From: Luscinia megarhynchos
Lineage: Eukaryota; Chordata; Aves; Passeriformes; Turdidae
Reading direction: 5' to 3'
DNA: 64,000 nt
NCBI GenBank assembly: GCA_034336665.1
Contig: CM067569.1
Span: 4,519,820-4,583,819, forward strand
The position numbers were made by a program, and so were the translations under genes. Shown in pieces: positions 41,409 to 54,162 of the stretch; position 1 is the stretch's first letter; each line of letters opens with the position of its first letter. Under the pieces are notes generated by a model, which saw nothing but the letters and a program-made list of their open reading frames with translations, ran no database searches and was not told the DNA's origin.

Positions 41409-44400
41409 CTTCCACATAAAATACCTGAAACTATTCAGATTTTAAGGCAAAGGCATATGTTCAAACCTGAAAACTGTTTAAACTGTTGAATGCCACAAAT
41501 GTCTACCAGACCTGCAACTCCCTACTTGTGCAGATAACATCTGCTAAGAGTAAGTGGCTCATACAGTTCTGCACCAGAAAGCTTAATAAGTTCCTTCTCC
41601 AAGATTAAAGAAACACCTACACATTCTAGATGCTTCTGCAAGTCCCTGGAGGGAGAAAATGCTGCTTAGTGCTGAGACAATGAACCAGCTTCCTTCCTCA
41701 ACAGCAACAAAACCCTGCTGCTTTACCTAGCACTGAGAGGAAAGTGTTATTTATAGAATTGAGCCCTATACCAACACGTACCTAACTATTTTTTCACAGT
41801 TAGGGCACAGCATGTATCAAGATGACCTTAGACCTATAAATTTTCAAAGTCCTAATTTGAAAGATCAGTGTAAGAGCAGAAAAAAATTGGAAGCAGCTCA
41901 GGCATATTCCCCATTCCAATTCACATCAGTGATTCTCTGCATTGAAGTATAACTTCAAAACCTGAACCATTCTCATCACTCAGACCTCTTCAGCAGGTGA
42001 CTTTTTTAAAGCAGTTACATTATTTTCATATGTCAAATAAGCTCACTAAGATTATGATATTTAGGTTTCCTATATACTTTTATAAATCATTGACAGCAAT
42101 GCTTCTAGCCATGTCCCATTGTATTTAGCTTCAAAACCAAAAGAATATATCGTACTGACTGTTGTGTTTCTTTATATAATTTCCTGGTGACTTCTTAAGC
42201 ACTTGCTCCACACTGCAAAAATGTTTTATGCTAAAGCCAGTTACCTAAATACCCATTTTGGCACTGAAATAACTTACTATCCTGTATTTTTATAAAATTA
42301 TACAACTGCATAAAGGTTCACTTGGCTCCAAACTCCAGTAAATATTTTCTAAGAGTGTTTCTCTTGTTCATAATTATCAGTGGAAAAAAAAACCAAACCC
42401 TGACAAAACCCACCTTGCAAGACATGCTCTCATATCACAAGCTCTTGTTTGTCTAAACACCATGTAGAGCTGGATACATCCAAAAGCACAGCAGAGCATG
42501 CAAGGAAAATTCTCATTAGAACATGTACTCACTCCCCAACAGTGCTGGTTTGCTGCACTTTGGAGGAACTGCATTTACTATGATAACTGTCAGCTTAAAT
42601 AACCAGGAACAGTCAGTAATAAAGACATCGATGGAATTCTAAATCTACTAAAATAGATTAAGAATTTTGCAGGCCTGGCAGTTTGGGCTACATCCAACAG
42701 TGCACTGGAGACTGTGTTACAAGCAGAGATCTGTTCTCATTTCAGTAATGTCCTCAAGTTCTTTCTAATCTGTTACAGTCAATAAAAACTGACTTCTGCA
42801 CTTCCTCTCTTCTACACCAACTCTCTGACACGCAGTCAGCCTTTATTTGAGCTGAGATAGCTCTGCTGCCTTCTGGAACAAGCCCCAGCCACCTGGAAAA
42901 AACAAGGCCTTTTCCTGCATTCAGGTCTCTTCCTCATGCACATGCCTTCTGTATTCCTCATGTGTGTCTGTCTTCTGTCACTCAGCTACTACTCCTGAAG
43001 AAAAATAAATATGGGAGGAGAGAAGGAGGAGGAGGAAAAGCATGAAGATACTGCCTATTTTCTTTATACAATGATTCTTCTTTGCCTATTCTCTAATCTG
43101 TATGAAAGCATCAGCTCCTCTGAACATCTCAGCACTGCACTACACCTGCCAGTGAGCCACTGTGCATCTTTTGCTTTAATTTCACCCTTAAAATGCAGAG
43201 CTATGCTATGGAGCATGGGTCCAAATGTAGATTTAAAGCAGAAAAATAGCTCAAGAAAATAGATGCCTTTAGAACTTATGAATTTGGAATTAAATCAAAT
43301 CACAACGTTTGATAACTGCAAATGAACTCAGTGAGCCACAAAGGTTTATATTTTATGCAAAGCTGACTCCAGCAGTGCAGCACTCAGTGATATCCAGGAC
43401 ACATAAAACCCCCATGTATTATTTCTTGAATTATCACTTTCTGCATCAGTGCTTATCTATCTCTGAATTAAAAGACTCTCCTCCAAATATCAGCCAGGCC
43501 CAGCATCTCTCCCTACCACAAAGAGATTTCAGCCCACTTCTAACACTTCTAACACTTCCTCATGTGACAAATGGGAAAACTGCACTTGTACACTTGTGTG
43601 CTTCACAAACCTGACAGTTTCATGTATTGTTACTGCTGTGACTCTCTCATCTAAAAATAACAAGTAGGAGGAAACAAGACTGAATGGACATAAAATGCAA
43701 GTTCACAGTTCTGTAAGACAGAGTAACTCATGAGAGAGCAACCAGTCAAAGTTATCACACACACTTCCAGCACGGTTAGGATCGTGTTTGTGCTGCACCA
43801 AAATGAATGCAGCCCAAACACATATCAAAAAACAACCACCAAAACACAAAACCCAACAAATCCTGTTGATTTGGTTCCAACAGTGAGAACCAGCTCCTCA
43901 CACATCATAGGCCCCAAAACTGAACAAGCAAATCTGACTCTGTCCTGCAGGGTCATGGATGGGATTGGGTAAGGAGAAGAGAAAATTTTTACTTCTGGAC
44001 ATTACAGCCTCTGTCAAGAAAGCAAGGAATTTGTCAGAAGGCATCAAAGAAGTTGATGCTGTTTAGTTTGCTCTAGGCCTACTCTCTTTAAAAGACTCTG
44101 CTTTGAGAAGGAGGTGAAGTATGGAGAGATGTAGCTCTTAAGAATCTAAAAAACCCATAAGATTCTACCTCTCAGCTTTACTCAGGTGCTCAGAGTAACA
44201 AAGTAATAACTGTTTCCCCACCTGAAGACTGCTCATTCTGCTTGATTATAAACACAATACACTGCTTAATGAAAATTAGATATTTTTCTTACAGAAGGCC
44301 TCAGAGCAGCAGTCTGCCGAAGAGAAAATTGCCATCCTCTTCATGTTACTCTGCAAACATTTGATGCAACAACATAATGCCTTTTATGAAGGTCATGCAT

Positions 44401-44741
44401 TAGTTCCTCCCAAGGGAGCTGCACAACACATACAGAATTTAAGTCCGTGTTAAGTTTAGAAGCATGTCAAATGCCTATCTGGAATTTTACAGGTGATAAA
44501 AACTGCGCCTATAACAACAGTGGTTACAGTTTAACATTCATTTATAGCCAAGTTATCCATTTAAAGACACTCGGGCTCAGCAAATAACCAGCCCCGCTTG
44601 CAGCTAAGGCAGAACACGGCTCAGCAGCCTCCCCACACATCCCTGTGCAAAACCTGCGCCTTCCAAAGGCAGAAACACGCTGGCTGTCCCAGCCGCACTG
44701 AGCCCTCCTGTCGGAGATCCCAAAGCCGAGCCGAGCCCGCA

Positions 44742-45074
44742 CCCTCACGGCACCATCCCGGCACCCTCACGGCCCCACGCCCGCGCCCTCACGGCACCAT
44801 CCCGGCACCCTCACGGCCCCACGCCCGCGCCCTCACGGCCCCGTCCCCGCGCCCTCACGGCACCGTCCCCGCAGCGCCCTCACGGCCCCACGCCCGCACC
44901 CTCACGGCACCATCCCCGCGCCCTCACGGCCCCACGCCCGCGCCCACACGGCACCGTCCCCGCACCCTCACGGCCCCACGCCCGCGCCCACACGGCCCCA
45001 CGCCCGCGCCCTCACGGCACCGTCCCCGCGCCCTCACGGCCCCATCCCGGCACCCTCACGGCCCCGTCCCCGCG
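44742..45074. repeat. 22-bp GC-rich minisatellite in PLEKHA1 intron 1
   Basis: Fifteen tandem copies of a 22-base unit near CCCTCACGGCCCCACGCCCGCG, alternating with the variants GCACCATCCCGGCA and GCACCGTCCCCGCG; one copy carries a 3-base insertion. The 333-base array starts about 300 bases inside intron 1. On the sense (minus) strand it is G-rich with repeated GGGG, GGG runs. The 22-base unit gives a 22-residue protein period in an artefactual plus-strand frame. Confidence 0.95.
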
Positions 45075-45376
45075 GGCTCTGCCCAGATAACATCGCTCCC
45101 TCCCGGCCGAGCAGCGCGGGGAGCGCGGAGCGTGACGAGCAATGAGATCACCTCAGCTCTTACCTCCGGGGCTGTGACAGCGCCCTGCCCGCGCCACCGG
45201 GGCTCCCCGCGCCGCAGAGCCCCCGCGCCGCCGAGCGCCTTCCAGGGAAAACGGAAAGGAAAAAAAGGAGGGACGGGGAGCAGGACGGTGCCCTGCGCGG
45301 TCACACACCGGGCAGGCGCGGAAGGAAGGGCATCACCCAGGGCGGGCCGAGCCCCGCCCCGCGCCGAGGCACTTAC

Positions 45377-45560
45377 TGGAGTGGTGGCAGTGCGGGAGCC
45401 CCGTGAGGAGAGCCGGGCGCTGCCCGGGCCCGCTCCCGGCCGCGCTCCCGAGCTCCGCTCCGGGAACGGGCTGGTCCCGCCGCCGCCTCCGTCCGCGCCG
45501 CCGGCACCCGCACTGCGCACGCGCCGCCGCCCGCGCCGCCCCGCGGCCTGACGGGACATG
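45377..45560 (-). other. PLEKHA1: PLEKHA1 non-coding exon 1 (predicted)
   Basis: A strong donor, CACTCCA|GTAAGTGCC, ends at 45377 on the minus strand within the CpG island. The coding exon at 32084 has its own acceptor with only 20 bases of 5' UTR, so a leader exon upstream is required, and mammalian PLEKHA1 also begins with a non-coding exon in a CpG island. The 5' boundary is a guess placed just downstream of the ZNF143-type element at 45588-45606. Confidence 0.6.
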
Positions 45561-45587
45561 TAGTGCGGCGCAGGGGCGGGGCGCGGG

Positions 45588-45606
45588 GCATGATGGGAGT
45601 TGTAGT
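45588..45606 (-). promoter_or_regulatory. PLEKHA1: ZNF143/SBS-type promoter element
   Basis: The minus strand reads ACTACAACTCCCATCATGC, a near-consensus ACTACAANTCCCAGCATGC element known from CpG-island promoters and bound by ZNF143 and THAP11. A second, weaker ACTACATGTCCCGT stretch lies at about 45551-45564. Its place just upstream of the predicted exon 1 supports promoter function. Confidence 0.65.
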
Positions 45607-45689
45607 CCGATTGCTGCGGTCTTAATCTGGTATTTAATGGGGAGGCCTCAGCAGGGAAGGAAATGTTGCGTGTTGTGAATAAATTCTTC

Positions 45690-45883
45690 TCTGTGAGGGC
45701 ATGGAGGCCCTGGCCTAGAGAGGCTGTGGCTGCCCCATCCCTGGAAGTGTCCAAGGCCAGGTTGGACAGGGTTTGGAGCAGCCTGGGACCGCGGAAGGTG
45801 TCCCTGCCCATGGCAGGAGTGGCGCTGGATGAGCTTTGAGTCCCTTCCAACCCAAACTCTTTTGTCATTTGTGATTCTATGAA
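45690..45883 (+). repeat. CR1 LINE 3' end
   Basis: The plus strand carries the typical avian CR1 tail: TGTGGCTGCCCCATCCCTGG, AAGTGTCCAAGGCCAGGTTG, GACAGGGTTTGGAGCAGCCT, GTGTCCCTGCCCATGGCAGG, TGAGCTTTGAGTCCCTTCCA, ACCCAAAC and a terminal GATTCTATGA. Only the last 190 or so bases are present, as is usual for 5'-truncated CR1 insertions. It sits 80 bases upstream of the PLEKHA1 promoter element. Confidence 0.92.
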
Positions 45884-45914
45884 CCGGCATTCACTAGCCA
45901 CGTGATGTTTAACA

Positions 45915-46065
45915 GGCCAAGTGCCAGATTCTGCACCTGGGATAGATCAGCCTTGGTTGTATGGACAGATTCTGGACTGACACTGGGGAGCAATGCCCTG
46001 GAAAGGGGCTGGGGGTCCTGGCTGATGGCAAATTGAATATGAATATGAGTCAGCAGTGCCCTTAG
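45915..46065 (+). repeat. CR1 LINE internal fragment
   Basis: The segment contains GATTCTGCACCTGGGATAGA, GGGGCTGGGGGTCCTGGCTG, ATGGCAAATTGAATATGA and ATGAGTCAGCAGTGCCC, which match the late ORF2 part of avian CR1. A small ATGAAT duplication interrupts GAATATGAGTCAGC. The piece comes after a CR1 tail on the same strand, so it is a separate or rearranged insertion. Confidence 0.75.
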
Positions 46066-49049
46066 AACACACAAAACAGTTGGCTTCCCTTTCTCAAGGA
46101 CATCCTGGAGCTAACAAGCTTTAAGGATGTAGTAAATCACATGTTGATATATGTCTGAGTATACTTTGCTAATGTGGCAAAAGCCCCAAGCTCTGTGTAT
46201 CCCACAGCTGGACTGGGATACCTGAGCCTCCTTCACCTGGAGACTCAGGAGCTGCCTCACAGCCTTTGCCATCGGTCCTGGTAGCAAATGACAATTTCCC
46301 TTAATGATGTTTAACCAGTTTTTACCAGGAAGTTTTTTCTTTTCTAAGCAGATTTTAAATTTATACTGAAAAACTTTGCGTTTTCTGAAATAGCAACACA
46401 GAAATTTCTTTCCCTTGCTTAAAGCAGTGATATCTCTAATTATGGAAATCATTTGAACTCCGCCGCTGCCTGTAAATGCATCTTTGTTTCAAGCTGGCAC
46501 GTAACAACCATACTTCACAGTGAAACAAAAGCTGTAATCAGGGCACAACAATAAAAGCTGAAGTCAGCCACAAACAATGCCACACCATTCCCATGGCAAC
46601 TTTTCCCTATCAAACCCCAGAGAGGTCACACACTCTGCAGCTGCATTTGCCAGAAGATTTTCAGTTTGGACTTCATTCACAATTATTACTGTTTTTTGTT
46701 TTGTTTTTTTTTTTGGTCATTTTTTCACACTGCACATGGGAGAGCCTTTTACAAAATTGTACACCTTTTTTGCCCTCAAAAACCTGTACAATCAAAAGCC
46801 ATTCCACAACACATGAAAAGTACAGCAGCCTACAGTCTGATATGCCTTAACTTGCAAATATTTTCTCCAGCCTCCCACACAGGGTTTGAAGAACCATGTA
46901 TTCTGACAGCAGGACTCGGGAAAGGATAAAGAGATGATTACATTTAAAAGAAGGAGTATATTTTATTGGAATTTGGTGCCAAACCTCATATTGTACCTTA
47001 CCATAGTTTCTATCATGGAACATTACTGCAGCTTTGCTTTAGGATGGGCTAATTATCCCAACTTAGTGAGGAGATAATCAGGGTATATGAGGAACTATCT
47101 TTGCTTAAACTGAGACACAAACTGTTTCATATAGACATATTCTGTCATTTGTGCTGTTCATAGAACTATTTTCATGAAATTCACATGTGAGGAACCAGAA
47201 GATGAAGAGTTGTGAATCTTAGATGTAAAGACATAAATATGGTTATGTCCAATACCCCAATTTAAAACAAAAATTGCTTTCAGTAGAAAGTTTGTCATAG
47301 TTCTGGTGTTATGAATTGTAAAGGTACAAGGCTACTTAAAGCTCAGCTGAGCTCCCTGACTTTGAAACAACTCAGTATTTTCAGTATTTCTCTCTGTGGA
47401 ATGTGCAAATGCAACAGTTGGAAGTGGTTGTGATGACAAACACTTTGGGTGTGAAGTCTCTGGGTGACCCAGGGACTTTCCTGTTCTGCATGCAGCGATT
47501 GCAAAAGGACAGAATCTATATTTTACCTACCCTGCCATGTCTAAAAATACTCAAGCACAAAGTCTGCACTGGCTTCTTCTCCATGCAATGCCACTGACTT
47601 CAGTGTAGGAATTGGTTCAGAGCCCAGTATATTCCAGCAGAATTATGAGACAGACACTTCTTTCCTCTCCAGTTGTCTCTATTCATAGTTTTCAAGAGCT
47701 GGCAGGTATCCCCAAGACAGTCTTCTTGTCTAGCAAAAAAATGTTGGCAGACCCCTGCTGTGCCAGTCCTTTACTCAGAACCTGCTTGTGATTCTTGTCG
47801 CTGAAACAGGTAGGTGGGTTTGGACACCAGTTTTCCTGCTGGGATTTCAGTTATTCAGAATACAGACTATAATAAATAGCATTTGGTGAGTGACCTGCAC
47901 TAATATGCACCCTTAAAAAACAAGTGTTTATTTCACAAGGTGTAGAAACTCCCAGTGCAACAGTAGTACCAGAGGAGCAGCATGTAGCTATCCATATAAA
48001 TGCAAACATACAAATAGAAATATGCAAATGACATACATATCTTGTAAATATAAACACACAACTTGCCTTGGCAAAGAAGCAGAAATATCCAAAAATTCTG
48101 AAATACAATTTTCTAATTGTGTTTTCATGATGGATAATTTTCCCCAGCAGAGGAAGTTCAGCAACTTTATAGATATGCAGAAATAAGGAGCTGTGAACAA
48201 AACCTCACTTCACTGCTCCAAAGGAATTAATTCGGCCTGGGACAAAACGGTTTTGTTAAAACTAACAGTTATGTTGCCGTGGAAAACAGGAAAAAAGCCT
48301 GGCCAGTGAATTACTGAGTGCAGAGCAAAATGCTGTCACTATATTCTGTTTTTATGGGTTCAGTATTGCAAATTCCATCCACATGCAGTATGCCTCCTGT
48401 GCACTATTTTGAGAGGGGTGTTGCTGACCTCAATGGGACTCCTTTCCTTAGAGGCTGTGACCAGGCAAGGTCATTACTCTGCTGACACCTTCAGTGTTAG
48501 CAACCAAGGAAAGCTTTTCAGTCATTAAACTCCATCCCAGAGCGTAAATGTCTGAGTTTTACTGCAGTGGCATGGGGCTAATTAGGTAGTATTTATTACC
48601 TAATTAAATTATTTGCCATAACGAGAGAGAGGGACAAGAAATTCTCCAGCCAGTGTGACCTGGGGAAGAACAAACCCTTGGTTTCCAGTTCAGTGACTAA
48701 AACATATGAGAGCAAGACAGACTGAGAAATGAAATTGTCCTGTGCACCTTGGAGTAGACTCTTGCTTATGGCCAGTTTCTGAAGCTGGAGAAGATGACAC
48801 TGATTTCTGAGCAAGCCTAACAGGTGATGAAGGAAAAACATCCTCTCCATCCCTGCAGGTAATTAGCTAAAGGTTTCCCTCCAGTCAGTGCCTTTCAGCA
48901 GAGCTCTGCATGTGATGGGCACCTCGAGGGCAACACAGACCAAACCTCTCCATGCCTCCCATGGGAAGGAGAGGAGCAGGAGCATTAAAGTCCCTGCACG
49001 TATGAGCAGATAGTTTAATTCAAAAGCTGCTTTAATATGCATTTTAAAG

Positions 49050-49263
49050 CTAAAACTTCATCTGTTCTGATGAAATGATTTTGACAGAGCTTGGAAATTT
49101 AATCTCACGTGGAGGTTGAATTCGTTCAGCTTCAGCTGCCAGTCGAGGGATCTTGTTATTAGTTTGATATTGAAGTAGAAAAGCACCCTGACGTAGCTGC
49201 TGTGGATAAGCACTGATATACAGGGATGGAGTAATTTCCCAGCCTTTTAAATACTCTATTTCC
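49050..49263 (-). CDS. Candidate terminal coding exon, unknown gene (BTBD16 by position only)
   Basis: A branch-point-like CTAAC lies about 33 bases before TTTCAG|GGAAATAGAG on the minus strand. The frame then runs 70 codons to TAG: EIEYLKGWEITPSLYISAYP, QQLRQGAFLLQYQTNNKIPR and LAAEAERIQPPREIKFPSSV, ending in EQMKF. The composition looks like a real protein, and an ATTAAA-type signal follows at 49033-49038. I do not recognise the family. The location, about 3.7 kb upstream of PLEKHA1 on the same strand, fits the 3' end of BTBD16. Confidence 0.4.
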
Positions 49264-50174
49264 CTGAAAGCCATATTTAAACACTTGGAGTTCGTTAGGA
49301 GTTTAATATTCTTATGTTGCAGTTGTTTTCCTCATTCCTATGTGCATAGCATTATACTAAAATACATATGGTGATTCCTCATTTTCTACCAAACAGTGAA
49401 TTTTTTGTTTTGCTTCCATCTTTCTAGATATAAAGTTTATTAGCAAAAAACCAAAAAAGCCCTTTTTCCTCCTTTTGTCTCTTTTAATCTAAAACCATTC
49501 CACATTAAAAAAAGAGAATTGTCTTTAAAATACAGTGTGCCTGCAATAAAAAGATTGAAATGCTTTCATTTCATTTCAAAGCTTAAAAGATGAGAGCTTA
49601 ATCTTCTTCAGAAAAGGGCGTATTCTGCACTGAAATATATGCAAAGTGCCCTGGGGGGCTTTCAGCTCACTTCTGCAGTCAGGTCAGGACAGTGCCTTGC
49701 TGCTGTCATTGGGCAGGATGGGAGGCAGAGGCTCACTATTTTGTGTATTTTATTTATTTAATATTTCACTATGCACTATGTTACAGAGGTAATTTACATT
49801 TATATTAGCCAGTGCAGTGCAGGGTGAAGCTGGGGGTTGAAGCTGCTCTCATTTGTGCTTTTACCAGGAGCTATAACATTATACTTTGCTGCAAGTCCCA
49901 GTCCTCAAAGGATCAGGGCTGGAGATTGTACTGGATGTGCCTTTTAAATTGTTGTAAGCCATGACTGGAGTTGTACTTCACAGGAACAACCTGAACCAGT
50001 GGCAGAGAAGCCTTACAAGAAGCAGTGCCCTGACCTGAGCTGGCTTTGGGGCACAGGAACTCCCTCCAGGCTCTCCTGCCCTGGGTGACCACCAGAACAG
50101 ATGGACCCTAAGTCATGCACTAAATCAATTCAACAGAATTGCTTTCACCCTTTGGATCCTCTCCCTGTCTCTCT

Positions 50175-50211
50175 AGTGGGGCTTGGTTGGTGGCTGGGGT
50201 TAAACCACAAC
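50175..50211 (-). mobile_element. Terminus of an avian endogenous-retrovirus LTR
   Basis: The minus strand starts GTTGTGGTTTAACCCCAGCC followed by a segment like CACCAACCAAGCCCCAC, close to the 5' terminus of a common avian ERV LTR. The resemblance fades after about 37 bases, so only an LTR end, or a strongly decayed copy, can be supported. No gag, pol or env frame is visible nearby. Confidence 0.45.
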
Positions 50212-53200
50212 TGAGTGAAAATAAGAAAAATTTATTCAGTTTATAGCAAGATCCCTGTGCCTATAGGCAGTGCCCTGCCCTTGGCACACCCTTCTGGCTT
50301 GGCTGTGGCTGCTGTTTCCCAGGCTGGGGAATCCCTTGGTGTTGGCACTCTGGGTTTCTCCACCAGTGTCCCAGGTGGTGACAGTCCCTCTGCTGGTGCC
50401 AGCAGCCCTCAGCTCCCTCTCTGGCACCCAGCTGTGGCTGAATCCCACACAGGGGGCCTAGACCAGGGTTTTTCACAGGCAGAGCAGCCCTCAGTTGGAG
50501 ATCCAAGCAGCAGTGTCTAAAATGTGGTGTTTTACATCAGAGGAGGAATTACAGGGACTCTCAGTGCAATGTAAAACCTGCCACAGGCCTGTGACACACA
50601 GGACAGCACCAGCACCACCTCAGCTGGTAATTTCACATGTTTCTGAAATTTTCCCAGCCCACTCTTGCCCTGGCAGGTGCTGTGCCAGTTCAGGTATCAC
50701 CTGGAACTCTGAGCTGGCACAGAGGCAGCATTTGAGCCCAGAGAAAACACCTTGGCTCATCCACTGGCATTGCCTCACCCACAAAACCATTAACAAAATG
50801 TTCAAGAGCTGGAGTGCATGGAGGTTCTAACAGCTAGCATTGTGACTTTTAAGCTCATAAAATAAAATAAGCTATTAATAAAGATTTATTAAAAATATAA
50901 GGTTATCTCTATAGAATCCACCATATTACATTACACAACTTGAAGCAGATATAAAAGAAAACAAAACCAAAACAACCCAAACCCCAACTCGTTGCCTACA
51001 TTTGAATAGGAGAATATGAATATTTGTTATCATTTCAGAGTATCTAGAAGGAATGCAAAAATCTTTGAATGTTTAGATTTAGGAATATGTGAAACAGTGA
51101 GGCTCTGGAGACATTCCCAAATGGCTTTTTGGCCTGTTGGTGTCCCCTTCCCAGGTTGTTCCTTGAGTGCTGTTCTTCATCTCCTTCAGATAAATTATTT
51201 TGTAATCTCTTAGATTGGTTTCTGAGTAGAAAAACTGAGTTCCCTTCAGCACTAATAATTCCTGTTCCTTGGGTGAAATGCCTGTCACTCTTTTTGGACA
51301 ATCCTCATTTTTCCTACCTTGTGGTTTCTGAAGAGCTCCCAGGAACTCCCAGCATGATTTGCTTTTTATTCCTCCCTGTGTGCCTCCCTAAAAACTCTGC
51401 TGCCTTCAGTAATGTTCCTTTTTATTTACGTTGGAAGAAAGATTAAAATTAACCATTGGAATTAAAACAGCTCAAAATTGGATCCCACATGTGACCAAAT
51501 TTCAGTGTTTGTAACTTCCAACTGCTCTGATATTTAGTGAAAAAAGGGAAGCCACAGTCTTTGCACATGGTGCACATTACACAATGGGTTTCTGCTTGTA
51601 AATCAGTTGTGAATATTTTGTCATCAAAAGCTACCCAAATTGAGTCTTACCAATTTAAAAACTTTTGTCTTTATTACATTCTCTCTTGCATTTGTACTTT
51701 TTAAAGTCAGTGGAAGAAGAAGACTCTCTTAGTGTGTTCTTATGGTAATGGATGCAGTTATGACATGATCTACAAAATCCCCTGCTGCCAACAGCTCCTA
51801 TCCAGAATCCACCTTGGATTTATCACTGATGGAGGGAAACCTGGAGCCAGAACCAGCTGCAGCCCTGCTGAGGTGGGGATCAGGATTTTACATGGAGAGA
51901 GCAGCCCCAGTGCCTGGGCCTGCCACAGGGCATGAAGGCAATCCTGGCCTCTCCTTTTGGACCCCAAGGATGCTTTAGGAGACAACAAGTTTCCTCTGGA
52001 CCCCTTTTCCCAAGCCCTGTTGCCATCAGGGCTGAACATGGATGAAATTGAACTGCTGCTGGAATTATTTCTCTGACAGTGCACCCAGCCCTGCTGCAGA
52101 TACTGCTCCAGCTTGTCTGGCTTTTCAGCATTTCCTTGCTCTCCACAGATTTTCCCCTGCTGCTAAAACCAGCTCCACAGGTTGTGGCAGTAGCTCGGAG
52201 GGGTTGTGTAAACAGCAGCCCTGCCAGGTCAGCTGCACCTCTGCTCTGCTCCCTGCCATCTGCCATCCCCAGGGGACAGATGCTGACAGCTGTGCTCATG
52301 CCAAAGGCTGCCTCTGCCATCCAGCTACTGTGCTCATCCAGCCATACAAAATTTATCTGAGTTAGCCTGGCAGGTTTATATTTCAAAAGTAGAGACCCAC
52401 TTTCCATAGTACAGGTGTTGGATTTTTGTTTCTCCTGATATCTGGAATGACATTTCTGGGAGGTGCATTGGGCTGTTCTGTGGCATTTTAGGATTTTTTA
52501 TTATTATTCTATAGATAGCTGAGCTATGAAATGCATACTTTTATTTTTTTAGTGCAATTCTGATATTAATAATGAAAGATGACTGCTTCTGTCAGTTCTA
52601 CTTTGTCTTGGGGAAAAAACCCACAGAACTGACTTTTCCTTTAGATCATTCAGTATGTTCATCACACCTTAGAAACCTTTACAAGGGTCTGTAGTGGCAT
52701 GAGGCATCTGCCTGACTGGGAATGATTTTATTCTTCTATGAAAAATACCTCTGCAGATGTTAAATAATGTCTTATGAACCACTAACACAAGGATTAGTTA
52801 AGTTTAGAAAGGACAGACATAGAGCTGATTCAGTGTTTTAAAAAAATTAAATAAATATTGATGTCAATTAAGAGTCATAGCTTCCTTTTCACAGGGATTA
52901 ATTGAGTTACAGTTTTGTTAAAAGCATCCTTCAGTTTTGTTAAAAGCAGTATGAACTCAATATAAGTATCTCATGGTCCTGTTTGGAATTAATTATTAAC
53001 CAGCAAGAGTAATCAAAATCATCAAATAAATTTGTCTCTTTCCATTAAAAGCATATCAGGGTGGTTTGCAGTGGCAAACCACAGCCAGACCTGACATTTC
53101 TAAGGAAAAAAGAGTGGCCAAAACAAGGATAAAATAGAGCATCTGGTTTTTTTGTGGCTGGGAGAGAACAGAGGGAGAGCCCCAGGCTGTGCTGGGCACA

Positions 53201-53293
53201 AACCTGCCCTGTAGGGAAGAGCCCTGCAGGGCTCCCTGGTGTAGTTGCAAGTTTATCTCTGGGTCCATACATTGTGTTACATCTTTAGGGATA

Positions 53294-53376
53294 CATTTTT
53301 ATTTTTATTTTTATTTTTATTTTTATTTTTATTTTTATTTTTATTTTTATTTTTATTTTTATTTTTATTTTTATGA
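53294..53376. repeat. (ATTTTT)n hexanucleotide satellite
   Basis: About thirteen uninterrupted copies of ATTTTT on the plus strand. The array produces an artefactual FYFYFY frame. The flanking GATACATTTTT on both sides suggests the array expanded inside a short duplicated word. Confidence 0.95.
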
Positions 53377-54162
53377 TACATTTTTTGGATAAAAATACAT
53401 CCCAAAATCTTAGCAGCAAACTGTTCCCTTGTTTGGAGTTAAACTATAGTTTTTTTCCTTTTGCACATTTTTCCCTTGAGAAATCAGGAATTTTATTGTT
53501 TTCTGGGATTTCAGCATTGCTTCTCCTGGGTGAAGGCTGGGAGCAGGCTGTGGAGGTGGCTCCTTGATCTGCAGGAGTGGTGGCACCCACAGTGAGGGGA
53601 CCAGCTCCTGTCTGCTGGGGGAGCATCCTCCTGCTGTGGGGCTGTGGAGCCATCCAGGCGGTTCCTGGCTCCTTACTCTGAGCTCTTTAAATGAAGAGAC
53701 TCCTGTGAATGCTATAAAATTGCAGTTTGAGGAATCCAGAACCAGTGGGCTGTGATAGGAAACCAGTTCAGTCCACGAAATGCGAGATCTGTGATAAGGA
53801 AGAACAAAGGACAAAAGGAAAAAAAGGCAGAAATCATGGCTAGCAATTCTATGAGTAACCCACTCTCTCCTCTTCAGTGATTAAACATTAAACTCCCACA
53901 AGCTAAGCAAACAAAAAAAAAATAGTCTAAATTCCCCCAAGGCTTTTGTCTTTGTAGCAAGGTTTGAACTTGAGGGAAGTGCAGCTGCATCCTCTGCTGA
54001 GTGCCTGTGCCCTGGAGGTGTCTGCCCAGGGCTGTCTGTGTCGGGGTGTCCCTGCCCAGGCTGGCCTCAGGTTGGGGTGATGAGCACTGTGCATAAAGCT
54101 CCTTCACCCTCCCTACAGATGCAGCAGGGTGTCGGCATTTCTGTCCCCCTGCTCCACCTCAC

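Larger units (their letters stand above)
32085..45376 (-). other. PLEKHA1: PLEKHA1 intron 1
   Basis: The interval lies between the exon 2 acceptor and the predicted exon 1 donor. It is mostly AT-rich and has no supported coding frame. It contains a MIR-like fragment at 41286-41408 and a 22-bp GC-rich minisatellite at 44742-45074 close to exon 1. The many short open frames here show no family resemblance and no consistent splice context. Confidence 0.75.
44590..45610. promoter_or_regulatory. PLEKHA1: CpG island at the PLEKHA1 promoter
   Basis: CpG density is very high from about 44.6 to 45.6 kb against AT-rich surroundings. It covers the intronic minisatellite, the predicted non-coding exon 1 and the core promoter. 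GC boxes (GGGGCGGGGC) lie at 45573-45582. Confidence 0.85.

Noticed and set aside
44598..45551. 317-codon plus-strand frame with repeated RPHG/TAPSP words
   Set aside because: It is the 22-base minisatellite and the CpG island read through on the antisense strand of PLEKHA1; no domain and no splice context.
45056..45901. 281-codon minus-strand frame upstream of PLEKHA1
   Set aside because: It spans the CpG island, the predicted exon 1 donor and an antisense CR1 tail, so it is a GC-driven chance frame.
51880..52407. 175-codon minus-strand frame, considered as retroviral
   Set aside because: No protease, reverse transcriptase, integrase or envelope signature is visible, and codon use looks random.
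53189..53392. 67-codon frame with FYFYFY run
   Set aside because: It is the (ATTTTT)n array in translation.
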